In this document: piece by piece, positions 56,148 through 64,000 of the stretch
How positions within the stretch are numbered: the first letter of the stretch is position 1
How the letters are laid out: each line of letters starts with the position of its first letter
NCBI GenBank assembly: GCA_035526335.1
Contig: DATLCN010000035.1
Location: forward strand, 58,625 to 122,624
From: GCA-2861595 sp035526335
GTDB lineage: Bacteria; Actinomycetota; Acidimicrobiia; Acidimicrobiales; GCA-2861595
Length of the DNA stretch: 64,000 nt
Reading direction: 5' to 3'
Notes under the pieces: model-generated
Seen by the model: only the letters and a program-made list of their open reading frames with translations
The model's database searches: none
Told to the model about the DNA's origin: nothing
Program-made: the position numbers and the translations under genes

Positions 56148-57643
56148 GCGGGGCATCGGGTGATGAAACGGCGCCGGGCGGGGATGGGGTCCCCGCCTCC
56201 GGCGAGGAGCCGGGGTCGGGGCCCCGGCGGGCCTGTGAAACAGTGGTTGGGTTGGAGGTCCACTGCGAGCTGCGTACCGCCACCAAGCTGTTCTGTTCCT
56301 GCCGCAATGCCTTCGGCGACGAGCCCAACACCAACGTCTGCCCCGTCTGCCTGGGCCTGCCCGGCTCACTCCCGGTGCTCAACGCGATGGCCGTCGAGTA
56401 CGCCATGCGCATCGGGGAGGCCCTGAACTGCGAGGTGCGCCGGAGCATCTTCCACCGCAAGAACTACTTCTATCCCGACATGCCGAAGGACTACCAGGTC
56501 AGCCAGTACGACCAGCCCATCAACGTCGACGGCTGGCTGGAGCTGCCCGACGGCTCGAGGGTGGGCATCGAGCGGGCCCACATGGAGGAGGACACCGGCT
56601 CCAACCGCCACATCGGCGGTGACGGGCGGATCCACAACGCGGACTACTCCCTCGTCGACTACAACCGGGCCGGCGTCCCCCTGGTCGAGATCGTGAGCCG
56701 GCCCGACATCGGCTCGGCCGAACAGGCTCGGGCCTATGTATCCGAGCTGCGTTCCATCCTCGTGGCCACCGGCGCCTCGGACGGCAAGATGGAGGAAGGT
56801 TCGCTGCGTGTCGACGCCAACGTCTCCGTCCGCCCCGCCGGCAGCGACCAGCTCGGCACCCGCTGCGAGGTCAAGAACCTCAACTCCCTGCGCTCACTCG
56901 GCCGCGCCGTGGACCACGAGGCCGCCCGCCAGTGGGATCTGATCCAGGCGGGCGAGCGGGTCGTGCAGGAGACCCGTCACTGGAACGAGGCCCAGGGACG
57001 CACGGTGTCGGGGCGTTCCAAAGAAGAGGCGTACGACTACCGCTACTTCCCCGAGCCCGACCTGGTTCCCGTCGACCCCGACGAGGCGTGGCGGCAGAAC
57101 GTCCGCCGGGCCCTGCCCATGATGCCGGCCGCCCGCCGCGAGCGGCTCGCTGCCGCTGCGGGTCTCACGCCGGCCGGGGTGGCCACCGTCGTCGAGCTGG
57201 ACCTCGACACCCTCGTGCTGGCTGCCATCTCCGCCGGCGCCGATGGACGGCGAGCGGTCAACCGCGCCGCCAACGAGGTGGCCGCCGACATCGAGGCCGC
57301 CCGCCGGCTGGATCCCGCCGCGTTCGCCAAGCTCCTTCTGCTGGAGGACGCCGGCAAGCTCACGTCCACCCAGGCCAAGCAGGTGCTGGCGGAGATCCTC
57401 GCCAACGGCGGCGATCCCGAGGAGGTCGCCGCGGCACGTGGCTTCGAGGCCATGGACAGCTCAGAGCTGGCGGTTCAGGTCGACGCCCTGATCGCCGACC
57501 ACCCTGCCGAATGGGAGCGGTTCCGCGGCGGCGACCCGAAGGTGGCCGGCTTTTTCGTCGGCAAGATCATGAAGGCCACCAGGGGCCAGGCCGACGGAGC
57601 TGCCGTCACCACCTTGATGCGGGAGCGGGCCGGGTTGGCATGA
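56144..57643 (+). CDS. gatB: Asp/Glu-tRNA amidotransferase subunit B with repeat-derived N-terminus
   Basis: Kinase/transamidase subunit. The 499-aa protein has VVGLEVHCELRTATKLFCSC, a zinc-type CPVCLGLPGSLPVLN, YFYPDMPKDYQVSQYDQPI and the C-terminal GatB/Yqey domain. GTG 56144 overlaps the gatA stop. The first ~30 residues (SGASGDETAPGGDGVPASGE and on, before ETVVGLEV) are not typical of GatB and are encoded by the GC-rich two-hairpin repeat. The conserved protein would begin near residue 33, but no better start codon precedes it. Confidence 0.95.
   Translation: MSGASGDETAPGGDGVPASGEEPGSGPRRACETVVGLEVHCELRTATKLFCSCRNAFGDEPNTNVCPVCLGLPGSLPVLNAMAVEYAMRIGEALNCEVRRSIFHRKNYFYPDMPKDYQVSQYDQPINVDGWLELPDGSRVGIERAHMEEDTGSNRHIGGDGRIHNADYSLVDYNRAGVPLVEIVSRPDIGSAEQARAYVSELRSILVATGASDGKMEEGSLRVDANVSVRPAGSDQLGTRCEVKNLNSLRSLGRAVDHEAARQWDLIQAGERVVQETRHWNEAQGRTVSGRSKEEAYDYRYFPEPDLVPVDPDEAWRQNVRRALPMMPAARRERLAAAAGLTPAGVATVVELDLDTLVLAAISAGADGRRAVNRAANEVAADIEAARRLDPAAFAKLLLLEDAGKLTSTQAKQVLAEILANGGDPEEVAAARGFEAMDSSELAVQVDALIADHPAEWERFRGGDPKVAGFFVGKIMKATRGQADGAAVTTLMRERAGLA
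56168..56229 (+). repeat. GC-rich two-hairpin repeat, locus 3 (N-terminus of gatB)
   Basis: First hairpin GGCGGGG (56177-56183) / CCCCGCC (56191-56197) is identical to locus 1. The second is GCCGGGG (56209-56215) / CCCCGGC (56222-56228) with loop TCGGGG: both arms changed together relative to GGACGGGG/CCCCGTCC, so pairing is kept. It is translated in frame. Confidence 0.82.
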
Positions 57644-57707
57644 CCGTCCCTCATTTCCGGGTGGTCACGCCGCGTGTTCCCATCCCCACATTGTGTGTTT
57701 GGACCGG

Positions 57708-57713
57708 TACCAT
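57708..57713 (+). promoter_or_regulatory. Putative -10 TACCAT of the surface-protein gene
   Basis: TACCAT lies 50 bp before ATG 57764. Unlike its neighbours this gene would have a leader (about 45 nt) and a Shine-Dalgarno AGAGGAG about 7 nt before ATG. The -35 is unclear. Confidence 0.35.
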
Positions 57714-57763
57714 GGGGGAACACCCCTGATCTAACTAGTCATGCCGCACAGAGGAGTGGGTAA

Positions 57764-58897
57764 ATGGGGACATCGAGGCGGAAAGCACTTCTTTCGGGCG
57801 CGATCACGGCGGGTGTGTTCCTCGCCCCGGCCACGGCGACTCTCGCCGCCGGTGCTCCGGCGCAGAGCAACGCCGGCGGGAGCGAGACCGGCCAGGAGCA
57901 CGCGTCCCAGGGCCAAGCCACCGCGGCCGCCGACGCCGCGCCCGCCGGCGCCGGCAACGGCAACGGCAACGCAGGTCAGGACAACGCCGCTGGAGGCCTG
58001 GCGACGGCGGGGGAGAACCGGCCCGAGGCCGCCGGCAACGCCGGCACGGGCGGCGGCGCCACTGCGGCTGCGCCCGGAACCCGCCCCGGTCCCCCCGGCA
58101 ACAACGGCACCATCAAGGTCGACGGCGTCGACTTCGACAGCCACCCGAACAACGAGCCCCACGTCGACTGCATCTTCGAGATCGACTTCTACGGCTTCGA
58201 CGCCAGCCAACCGGTGACGGTCTCGTTCGCCCTGCAGTCACCCACCACCGGCGGCACCATCACCGGCACCGCGCCCTCCGGCACCACCCTCGACGGCGAC
58301 GACAACTCCTTCGGCGGCAGCGAGCGGGGCCTGGACGGTTCCCTGCGGTACACCCTCGGCTTCTCGGGTGTCTCGCCCCACCCCAAGCAGGGCTATCACG
58401 TGAAGCTCACCGTTCACGCACCCGGCGCCAAGGGCGCTGACACGAAGCACAAGGTCTTCTGGGTGGAGCCCTGCGGTACCCCGCCAGCCGTCGTCCCGGT
58501 CGACACGACGACCAGCACCTCCACCACCACGACCTCCAGCACCAGCACCAGCACCAGCACCAGCACGACCACCACGACGACGACCACGACCACGCTCCCG
58601 CCGGGCGGCACTCAGCAGGTTCAGAACCAGGGTTCGGCCACCACGCCCGGTCGGCTCGCTGTTCTGGGTGAGGTCATCGAGCGCAGCCCTGCGGTCGCCG
58701 TTGCCCCTCTGGCTGCAGGCGTCAATGCCGGCAGCGCAAGGGTGCTCGGCATCAGCGTCGAGCGGGGCGACCTCGCCCGCACCGGGCTCGACGTGTTCCA
58801 GCTCGTCACTCTCGGCGCCCTCGCCCTCCTCGGCGGCGTGGCTGCGGTACGGGTCTCGCGCCGGCAGACTCCAGCCACGCCCCGCTTTCCGATATAG
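57764..58897 (+). CDS. Secreted LAxTG-type sortase-anchored surface protein
   Basis: A 377-aa protein with a signal peptide (MGTSRRKALLSGAITAGVFL, cleavage near AAGA), a low-complexity Gly/Ala/Asn region, a globular domain (about 118-245) with one Cys pair (HVDCIFEIDFYGF ... VEPCGTPP), and a Thr/Ser stalk encoded partly by AGCACC repeats (58538-58561). The C-terminus has LARTG (337-341), a hydrophobic helix and an Arg tail. This is a cell-wall sorting signal of the LAxTG type used by class E sortases. No sortase gene lies in the window. The globular domain is unrecognised. Confidence 0.78.
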   Translation: MGTSRRKALLSGAITAGVFLAPATATLAAGAPAQSNAGGSETGQEHASQGQATAAADAAPAGAGNGNGNAGQDNAAGGLATAGENRPEAAGNAGTGGGATAAAPGTRPGPPGNNGTIKVDGVDFDSHPNNEPHVDCIFEIDFYGFDASQPVTVSFALQSPTTGGTITGTAPSGTTLDGDDNSFGGSERGLDGSLRYTLGFSGVSPHPKQGYHVKLTVHAPGAKGADTKHKVFWVEPCGTPPAVVPVDTTTSTSTTTTSSTSTSTSTSTTTTTTTTTTLPPGGTQQVQNQGSATTPGRLAVLGEVIERSPAVAVAPLAAGVNAGSARVLGISVERGDLARTGLDVFQLVTLGALALLGGVAAVRVSRRQTPATPRFPI

Positions 58898-58922
58898 GTC
58901 CCATCACAGGACGTTCAGTGCC

Positions 58923-58950
58923 CGAGCGGGAGCCGTAGTGCTCCCGTTCG
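58923..58950 (+). terminator. Terminator-like hairpin after the surface-protein gene
   Basis: CGAGCGGGAGC (58923-58933), loop CGTAGT, GCTCCCGTTCG (58940-58950): 11 pairs including one G-U. It lies 26 bp after the stop and has no T-run. Confidence 0.55.
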
Positions 58951-58994
58951 GCGCGTCAGGGGTGGCGCCGCTGCCCCACCTCCGGCGGCCGCCG

Positions 58995-59000
58995 TAACCT
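58995..59000 (+). promoter_or_regulatory. -10 element TAACCT, leaderless start of ilvD
   Basis: TAACCT is followed by CGGCTCC (7 nt) and ATG 59008. Confidence 0.55.
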
Positions 59001-59007
59001 CGGCTCC

Positions 59008-60699
59008 ATGCCGAGCGACATGAGGCCCCGTTCCCGCCAGGTCACCGAAGGCTACGAGCGGGCGCCGGCTCGGGCCATGCTGCGGGCCGTAGGGATGACC
59101 GACCGGGACTTCGACAAGCCCCAGGTCGGGGTGGCCTCGTCGTGGAACGAGGTGACGCCTTGCAACATGCCGCTCTCGCGCCTGGCCCAGCATGCGAAGG
59201 AGGGTGTGCGGTCCGGCGGTGGCTTCCCCCTGGAGTTCGTCACCATCGCCGTGAGCGACGGTATCTCCATGGGCCACGAGGGCATGCACGCGTCGCTGGT
59301 CAGCCGGGAGGTCATCGCCGATTCGGTCGAGACCATGATGCACGCCGAGCGCTTCGACGCCATGGTCACGCTCGCCGGCTGCGACAAGTCGCTGCCCGGG
59401 ATGCTCATGGCCTCGGCCCGGCTCAACCTTCCTTCGGTCTTCCTCTACGGGGGCTCGATCCTCGCCGGCCGCATCCCCGACGATCCGGCGGAGCGGAACC
59501 TCGACATCGTCAGCGTGTTCGAGGCCGTCGGGGCCAAGGGCGCCGGCACCCTCACCGACGAGGAACTGGCTCTGATCGAGCGCCATGCCTGTCCCACCGA
59601 GGGAAGCTGCGCCGGCATGTACACGGCCAACACCATGGCCGCGGTCGGTGAGGCGCTCGGGATGTCGCTGCCCGGAAGCGCCAGCCCGCCGGCCGTCGAC
59701 CCCCGCCGGGAGGACCTGGCCCGCCGCAGCGGCGAGGCGGTGATGGCCATGCTCGAGACCGGCCTCCGGCCCCGTCAGATCATGGTGAAAGAGGCGTTCG
59801 AGAACGCCATCGCCGTGGCCATGACCCTCGGCGGCTCCACCAACGCCGTGCTCCACCTGCTGGCCATCGCCAACGAGGCGCGGGTGGAACTCACGCTCGA
59901 CGACTTCGACCGCGTCGGCCGGCGGGTGCCCCACCTGGCCGACATGCGGCCCCACGGCCGCTACCACATGGCCGATCTCGACCGCGTGGGCGGAGTGCCG
60001 ATGGTGATGCGGGAGCTGCTCGAGGCCGGCCTGATCCACGGGGGCTGCCTCACCGTCACCGGGCGCACCGTGGCCGAGAACCTGGAGGCACTGGCCCCGC
60101 CGGCGCCCGATGGTGCGGTCGTCCATCCGCTGTCGGCCCCGGTCCACGCCGACGGCGGCATCGCCATCCTCTCGGGGACGCTGGCGCCGGCCGGCGCCGT
60201 GGTGAAGGTGGCCGGCATCGACGTCGACCACTTCGAGGGCCCGGCCCGGGTATTCGACGGGGAACCCGGTGCGCTGGAGGCCGTACTCGCCGGCTCGATC
60301 ACCCCCGGCTCGGTGCTGGTGATCCGCTACGAGGGCCCCAAGGGCGGGCCGGGAATGCGGGAGATGCTGGCCGTCACCGGAGCCATGAAGGGCGCCGGCC
60401 GGGGGAGTGACTGCGCCCTGCTCACCGACGGCCGCTTCTCCGGCGGCACCCACGGGTTCTGCGTCGGCCATGTGGCCCCCGAGGCGGTCGACGGCGGTCC
60501 CATCGCTTTCGTGCATGACGGCGATCGGATCGTGATCGACATCGCCAGCCGGCGCATCGACCTCATGGTCGACGAGGCGGAGCTGGCCCGCCGGCGCCTC
60601 GGCTGGAAGCTGCCCCAGCCGCGATACACCACCGGTGTGCTGGCCAAGTACGCCCGCCTCGTCACGGGCGCCGAGCGGGGGGCGGTCACCGAGCCGTAG
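59008..60699 (+). CDS. ilvD: Dihydroxy-acid dehydratase
   Basis: Fe-S enzyme of valine, leucine and isoleucine synthesis, dehydrating 2,3-dihydroxy-3-methyl acids. The 563-aa protein has cluster cysteines in VTPCNMPLSRL (Cys52), LAGCDKSLPGM (Cys125) and TEGSCAGMYTANTM (Cys201), with GRFSGGTHGFCVGHVAPEA at the substrate site. The length fits the actinobacterial [2Fe-2S] type. It lies 1.7 kb before ilvB but is not in one operon with it. Confidence 0.95.
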   Translation: MPSDMRPRSRQVTEGYERAPARAMLRAVGMTDRDFDKPQVGVASSWNEVTPCNMPLSRLAQHAKEGVRSGGGFPLEFVTIAVSDGISMGHEGMHASLVSREVIADSVETMMHAERFDAMVTLAGCDKSLPGMLMASARLNLPSVFLYGGSILAGRIPDDPAERNLDIVSVFEAVGAKGAGTLTDEELALIERHACPTEGSCAGMYTANTMAAVGEALGMSLPGSASPPAVDPRREDLARRSGEAVMAMLETGLRPRQIMVKEAFENAIAVAMTLGGSTNAVLHLLAIANEARVELTLDDFDRVGRRVPHLADMRPHGRYHMADLDRVGGVPMVMRELLEAGLIHGGCLTVTGRTVAENLEALAPPAPDGAVVHPLSAPVHADGGIAILSGTLAPAGAVVKVAGIDVDHFEGPARVFDGEPGALEAVLAGSITPGSVLVIRYEGPKGGPGMREMLAVTGAMKGAGRGSDCALLTDGRFSGGTHGFCVGHVAPEAVDGGPIAFVHDGDRIVIDIASRRIDLMVDEAELARRRLGWKLPQPRYTTGVLAKYARLVTGAERGAVTEP

Positions 60700-60803
60700 C
60701 GAGCGACATCAGATCCAGTCGCCGTTGTCCGCGCCGAGCGAGAGTGTCGGGCCGCTACCGAGGCGCCGTTTGGACTGGCTTCATACCGTAAAAATCGTTG
60801 CCC

Positions 60804-61376
60804 CTACGGGGGCGGCCGCTTTCGCTTTCGGTGCCTCGCCCGATTGTGGAATCCGCACGCCAGCCGGCCGTTCTTCTGAATGGTCTGGCCGCCGGCGCCC
60901 CACGGCTCGATGTGGTCGACCTCACAGCGCTTGGCCGGGATGTCGCAAAGCTCATGGAAGCACTCCCGGTCCCGGAGCTGGATGGCCCTTCGGGTGGCGC
61001 CGGCGAACAACCGGGTGGCCGCTCCCAGGTCCATCACCCTCGACGGCCCGTCGAACACCACCCGCTCGACCCAGCCGTCATCCAGGTGCTCAATGAGCGA
61101 CCCGGGGCTGACCACGGCGCCATCAGCCATGGCGCAGAGGCGCCCGGCGAAGGTCTCATAGTCCACGAACACGCTGAACAGCGGCTCGGGACGACGACCG
61201 TCGACCGGAGCGGTGCCGGCGCGGGTGGACATCTCCACCAGGGCATCGGCCCGGCGCTGGGCCGGAGTGCGGGCCAGATCGGCGGTAGTGAAGGTGAGCG
61301 TGCCGAAGCGCTCCTTGGCCTCGGCCCAATCGGCGGCGAAGAGTGCTTCCTCGATACGGCGCAGCTGGTTGGACTG
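60804..61376 (-). pseudogene. 5'-truncated DUF222/HNH endonuclease gene (13E12 family)
   Basis: The minus-strand frame is closed by TGA at 61377-61379, then reads QSNQLRRIEEALFAADWAEA and KERFGTLTFTTADLARTPAQ, continuing into FSVFVDYETFAGRLCAMADG, VERVVFDGPSRVMDLGAATR and the HNH motif region CDIPAKRCEVDHIEPWGAGG then NGRLACGFHNR. This is the C-terminal half of a DUF222-HNH protein, a multi-copy actinobacterial family. The DUF222 N-terminal half is missing. A 144-aa product from the internal ATG at 61238 would keep the HNH domain, so residual function is possible. Confidence 0.72.
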
Positions 61377-61437
61377 TCATCGTACACTTGTTCGACTCCG
61401 AGTGCAAGATGAAAACCCATGTTATCGAACGAAATTC

Positions 61438-61471
61438 AGCACCCGGTCGCCGCAGCGGCCTTCCGGGTGCT
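61438..61471 (-). terminator. Terminator hairpin after the SGNH lipoprotein gene
   Basis: AGCACCCGG (61438-61446) pairs perfectly with CCGGGTGCT (61463-61471), with a nested GCCGC/GCGGC inside. On the minus strand it lies 15 bp past the stop and is followed by GAATTTCGTT. Confidence 0.6.
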
Positions 61472-61485
61472 CACGGGCTCAGAAA

Positions 61486-62274
61486 CTATCGATGTCTTTC
61501 ATGACGCGCAAGGGCCTCGGCGAAGGCCTCGGCCACGGCCTTGTGGCCGGCGGTGCTGGGGTGGAAACCGTCGGCTCCGACCAGCGACGCCTCCCTCCCT
61601 TTGGAGCGGGCGGCCAGCCCGGCGGCGTGCAGGTCCACCACCTCGGCCCCTTCGGCAGACGCCACCGCTACGATCGTCCTGTTGTAGGCGCCCACCCCCA
61701 GACGGACCAGCTCAGGGCTCGGCACGAAGCCAGCGGGAAGGGGGCAACGGGCGGCACCCGACGGGGGGTCGGGCAGACAGGCCAGGTACGCCGGCAGGCG
61801 GTCGAGGGGCGGCGTGTTGGCCACCAGGACGCGGGTGGCGCCGCCCCGTCGCAAGCCGGCCAGGAGCTGGCGGAGCTGGCCCTCGTACGTCGCCAGCGGC
61901 ACCTGGGCGATCAGGTCGTTGACGTTGAGCCAGACCGTCACGAGGGTGGGGGAGAGGGCGACGGCCTTGGGCAGTTCCTTGTCCAGCGCCGTTGCCACGG
62001 TCGCCCCGGGGATACCGAGGTTCACGAACCTCGTCCTGGACGGCAGCTCTTGCCGCCGCAGCACCTCGGGCCAGGCCTCGGTGGCCGGCCGGTCGGCGCC
62101 GAAACCAACCGTCTCGCTGGCGCCGACGGCGACGTACACCGGCGCCGGGTCCGCAGACGAGGACTCACCGGCTTCCTCGCCAGAGCCGGACGAGCAGGCG
62201 GCGAGCACCGCCGCGACGATCACGACGATCACCGCCTTCACGGCCACCGTCCCCACCCGCCGCCGATCAGCCAC
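61486..62274 (-). CDS. SGNH/GDSL-type hydrolase lipoprotein
   Basis: A 262-aa exported lipoprotein: basic start (VADRRRVGT), hydrophobic core and lipobox VLAACSS near residue 30. The SGNH blocks are visible: Ser in YVAVGASETVGFG, Gly in FVNLGIPGAT, Asn in VWLNVNDLIA and the Asp-His pair in GADGFHPSTAGHK. It is probably a cell-surface esterase acting on lipids or acetylated wall sugars. The frame opens further upstream, but GTG 62274 is set by the -10 box and the signal peptide. Confidence 0.85.
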   Translation of the reverse strand: MADRRRVGTVAVKAVIVVIVAAVLAACSSGSGEEAGESSSADPAPVYVAVGASETVGFGADRPATEAWPEVLRRQELPSRTRFVNLGIPGATVATALDKELPKAVALSPTLVTVWLNVNDLIAQVPLATYEGQLRQLLAGLRRGGATRVLVANTPPLDRLPAYLACLPDPPSGAARCPLPAGFVPSPELVRLGVGAYNRTIVAVASAEGAEVVDLHAAGLAARSKGREASLVGADGFHPSTAGHKAVAEAFAEALARHERHR

Positions 62275-62281
62275 GACCCCG

Positions 62282-62287
62282 ATCGTA
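62282..62287 (-). promoter_or_regulatory. -10 element TACGAT, leaderless start of the SGNH lipoprotein gene
   Basis: On the minus strand TACGAT is followed by 7 nt and GTG 62274. It is divergent from the ilvB leader, whose own -10 candidate CACAAT is at 62321-62326. Confidence 0.5.
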
Positions 62288-62335
62288 CGAGGCCGGTTGC
62301 CGAAGGTGGCGTCGAGGTGACACAATGGCGGCCTG

Positions 62336-62374
62336 ATGTCGACCTGCCCGACCCTCGTAGTACTCATCACCTAG
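62336..62374 (+). CDS. ilvB leader peptide MSTCPTLVVLIT
   Basis: A 12-codon frame whose last seven residues are Thr-Leu-Val-Val-Leu-Ile-Thr, just upstream of acetolactate synthase. Both Val codons are GTA, rare in this high-GC DNA, which would strengthen stalling when Val-tRNA is scarce. The ATG lies 9 nt after a CACAAT box, so translation starts almost at the 5' end. This is the classic layout of a branched-chain amino-acid attenuator. Confidence 0.8.
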   Translation: MSTCPTLVVLIT

Positions 62375-62432
62375 CGCACGCCGACCCTCCGCGTGCGCCT
62401 ACGACCTCCCAGCCGGGAGGTCGTTTCCTTTT
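62374..62432 (+). promoter_or_regulatory. Transcription attenuator of ilvB
   Basis: Two perfect hairpins follow the leader peptide: GCGCACGC (62374-62381) / GCGTGCGC (62391-62398), then ACGACCTCCC (62401-62410) / GGGAGGTCGT (62415-62424) with loop AGCC and TTCCTTTT, an intrinsic terminator. The loop CGACCCTCC (62382-62390) resembles the 5' arm of the terminator, and TCGTAG in the leader (62355-62360) can pair with CTACGA (62399-62404), giving candidate alternative structures. I cannot fold it here. Confidence 0.8.
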
Positions 62433-62450
62433 CAGAAGCAAGGAGCAACC

Positions 62451-64000
62451 ATGAAGTTGACCGGGGCGCAGGCCCTCATCAAGAGCCTCGAGATGGAAGG
62501 CGTGGAGGTCATGTTCGGCCTGCCCGGGGGCGCCATCCTCCCGGTGTACGACCCGATCATCGACTCCACCATCCGCCACATCCTCGTGCGCCACGAGCAG
62601 GGCGCCGGCCACATGGCCGAGGGCTATGCCCACGTCACCGGGCGCCCTGGCGTGGCCATGGTCACCAGCGGCCCCGCCGCCACCAACATCGTCACCCCGC
62701 TGTGCGACGCCTACATGGACTCCATCCCGCTCGTCGTCATCACCGGCCAGGTGGGCCTGCCGGCCATCGGCACCGACGCCTTCCAGGAGTGCGATACCAC
62801 CGGGATCACCATGTCGGTCACCAAGCACAACTGGCTGGTCACCGACGCCAAGGACATCCCCCAGATCGTGCGGGAGGCCTTCCACGTGGCCACCACCGGC
62901 CGCCCCGGCCCCGTCCTGATCGACGTCCCCAAGGACGTGAGCGCCAGCCAGACGATGGACTGGTACTGGCCGGACTCGGTGGACCTTCCCGGCTACAAGC
63001 CCATAACCATCGGACAGCCCCACCTGATCAAGGAGGCCGCCCGCATGATCGGCGAAGCCCGCAAACCGGTCATCTACGCCGGCGGCGGGATCCTGAAGGC
63101 AAGAGCGGCCGAGGCGCTGAAGGAGCTGGTGGAGATCACCGGCATCCCGGTGGTCACCACGCTGATGGCCCGCGGGGCCTTCCCGGATGATCACGAGATG
63201 TGCCTGGGCATGCCCGGCATGCACGGCAACTACACCGCCGTCACCGCCATGCAGAAGTCCGACCTGCTCATCGCCCTGGGCAGCCGGTTCGACGACCGCG
63301 TCACCGGCAAGGTGCCGGCCTTCGCCCCTGAGGCCAAGATCATCCACGTCGACATCGACCCGGCCGAGCTGGGCAAGGTCCGCCGGGCGGACGTCGGCAT
63401 CGCCGGCGACTGCCGCCTGGTCATCGAGGAGCTGGTCAAGGCCATCAACGCCATGGGCGGCTCCGAGGCCCAGGCCGACCGCTCGAAGTGGATCGCCCAG
63501 GTGAAGTCGTGGCAGGAGCAGTTCCCGCTGCACTACGACCAGTCGTGGAACGAGGGCGACAGCCTGAAGCCCCAGTTCGTCATCGAGCAGCTACGGGACG
63601 CAACGCCCGACGACACCATCGTCTGCTCCGGCGTCGGCCAGCACCAGATGTGGACTTCGCAGTACTGGAAGTTCAACAATCCCTACACGTGGGTCAACTC
63701 CGGCGGCCTGGGCACCATGGGCTTCGCCGTTCCCGCCGCCATCGGCGCCAAGGTGGGCCGGCCCGACCGCATGGTCTGGGCCGTCGACGGCGACGGCTGC
63801 TTCCAGATGACGGCCCAGGAACTGGTCACCGCGTCGAGCGAACGGATCCCCGTCAAGATCGCCATCCTCAACAACGCCTACCTGGGCATGGTGCGCCAGT
63901 GGCAGGAGCTGTTCTACGAGGAGCGCTACTCCGAGGTGTACCTGTCCCCCGACCTGCCCGACTACGTGAAGTGGGCCGAGGCCATGGGCTGCGTCGGGCT
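62451..64000 (+). CDS. ilvB: Acetolactate synthase large subunit, 5' part
   Basis: ThDP enzyme joining two pyruvates, or pyruvate and 2-oxobutyrate, at the start of branched-chain amino acid synthesis. The gene runs off the window; 516 codons are present. It has VEVMFGLPGGAILPVYDPI, the ThDP-activating Glu49 in VRHEQGAGHMAEGYA, the FAD-domain GSRFDDRVTGK, and the ThDP motif VDGDGCFQM ... ILNNAYLGMVRQWQ. ATG 62451 follows AAGGAG by 5 nt. Controlled by the leader-peptide attenuator upstream. ilvN would be expected next. Confidence 0.96.
   Translation, partial: MKLTGAQALIKSLEMEGVEVMFGLPGGAILPVYDPIIDSTIRHILVRHEQGAGHMAEGYAHVTGRPGVAMVTSGPAATNIVTPLCDAYMDSIPLVVITGQVGLPAIGTDAFQECDTTGITMSVTKHNWLVTDAKDIPQIVREAFHVATTGRPGPVLIDVPKDVSASQTMDWYWPDSVDLPGYKPITIGQPHLIKEAARMIGEARKPVIYAGGGILKARAAEALKELVEITGIPVVTTLMARGAFPDDHEMCLGMPGMHGNYTAVTAMQKSDLLIALGSRFDDRVTGKVPAFAPEAKIIHVDIDPAELGKVRRADVGIAGDCRLVIEELVKAINAMGGSEAQADRSKWIAQVKSWQEQFPLHYDQSWNEGDSLKPQFVIEQLRDATPDDTIVCSGVGQHQMWTSQYWKFNNPYTWVNSGGLGTMGFAVPAAIGAKVGRPDRMVWAVDGDGCFQMTAQELVTASSERIPVKIAILNNAYLGMVRQWQELFYEERYSEVYLSPDLPDYVKWAEAMGCVG

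Overview
The window is high-GC DNA, about 70% GC by eye, with dense genes, frequent GTG/TTG starts and many 4-bp gTGA/ATGA stop-start overlaps. The gene content points to an actinobacterium: an actinobacterial-type GlgE-TreS-maltokinase-GlgB operon, a DUF3417-type glycogen phosphorylase, class II fructose-1,6-bisphosphatase, a PASTA-domain kinase, a DUF222/HNH fragment, an LAxTG-type surface protein, and a MurA with Asp at the catalytic Cys position. An uncultured or little-studied lineage such as Acidimicrobiia would fit, but that is inference from gene order and style, not from a marker gene. I saw no rRNA, tRNA, CRISPR array, prophage or IS transposase.

Layout. 1-5717: translation and housekeeping cluster prfA (5' cut by the window edge), prmC, a TsaC/Sua5-family gene, a low-molecular-weight phosphatase, rpiB, glyA and a WecA-like phosphosugar transferase. 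5744-13524: complete F1Fo ATP synthase operon (two small AtpI-like proteins, then a, c, b, delta, alpha, gamma, beta, epsilon), followed by a decayed toxin-antitoxin locus. 13999-18123: FIST sensor plus a PAS-GGDEF-EAL protein. 18179-21282: beta-phosphoglucomutase plus GH65 disaccharide phosphorylase. 21283-31020: mixed single genes (2H phosphoesterase, PPOX-family protein, glpX, a J-domain protein, an alpha/beta hydrolase with a palindromic insertion, an intact AbrB/PIN toxin-antitoxin pair, an MFS transporter, an M20 peptidase, murA, a NifU-like protein). 31119-43438: alpha-glucan/trehalose block with glgP on the minus strand, divergent from glgE-treS-mak-glgB-GH57. 43540-50917: a PaaK-like protein, cysteine desulfurase, mnmA, a membrane protein, ligA. 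51013-57643: PASTA kinase, SCP2 protein, a lipase/esterase, gatCAB. 57764-64000: sortase-type surface protein, ilvD, a 5'-truncated HNH gene, an SGNH lipoprotein, and ilvB (cut by the window end) behind a leader-peptide attenuator.

How the genes work together. GH65 phosphorylase and beta-PGM, TreS, maltokinase, GlgE, GlgB, GH57 and GlgP together describe interconversion of trehalose, maltose, maltose-1-phosphate, glycogen-like alpha-glucan and hexose phosphates. GatCAB makes Gln-tRNA and/or Asn-tRNA by transamidation. IlvB and IlvD serve branched-chain amino acid synthesis. Cysteine desulfurase and MnmA serve tRNA thiolation.

Three features stand out at the DNA level. First, many genes begin 6-7 nt after a TANNNT-like -10 hexamer, so leaderless mRNAs look common. 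Second, a GC-rich two-hairpin repeat with covarying stems occurs at three loci, two of them in frame inside protein genes, and a separate 47-bp AT-rich palindrome sits in frame inside a hydrolase gene. Third, ilvB is preceded by a 12-residue leader peptide ending in Leu-Val-Val-Leu-Ile-Thr and a perfect terminator hairpin.
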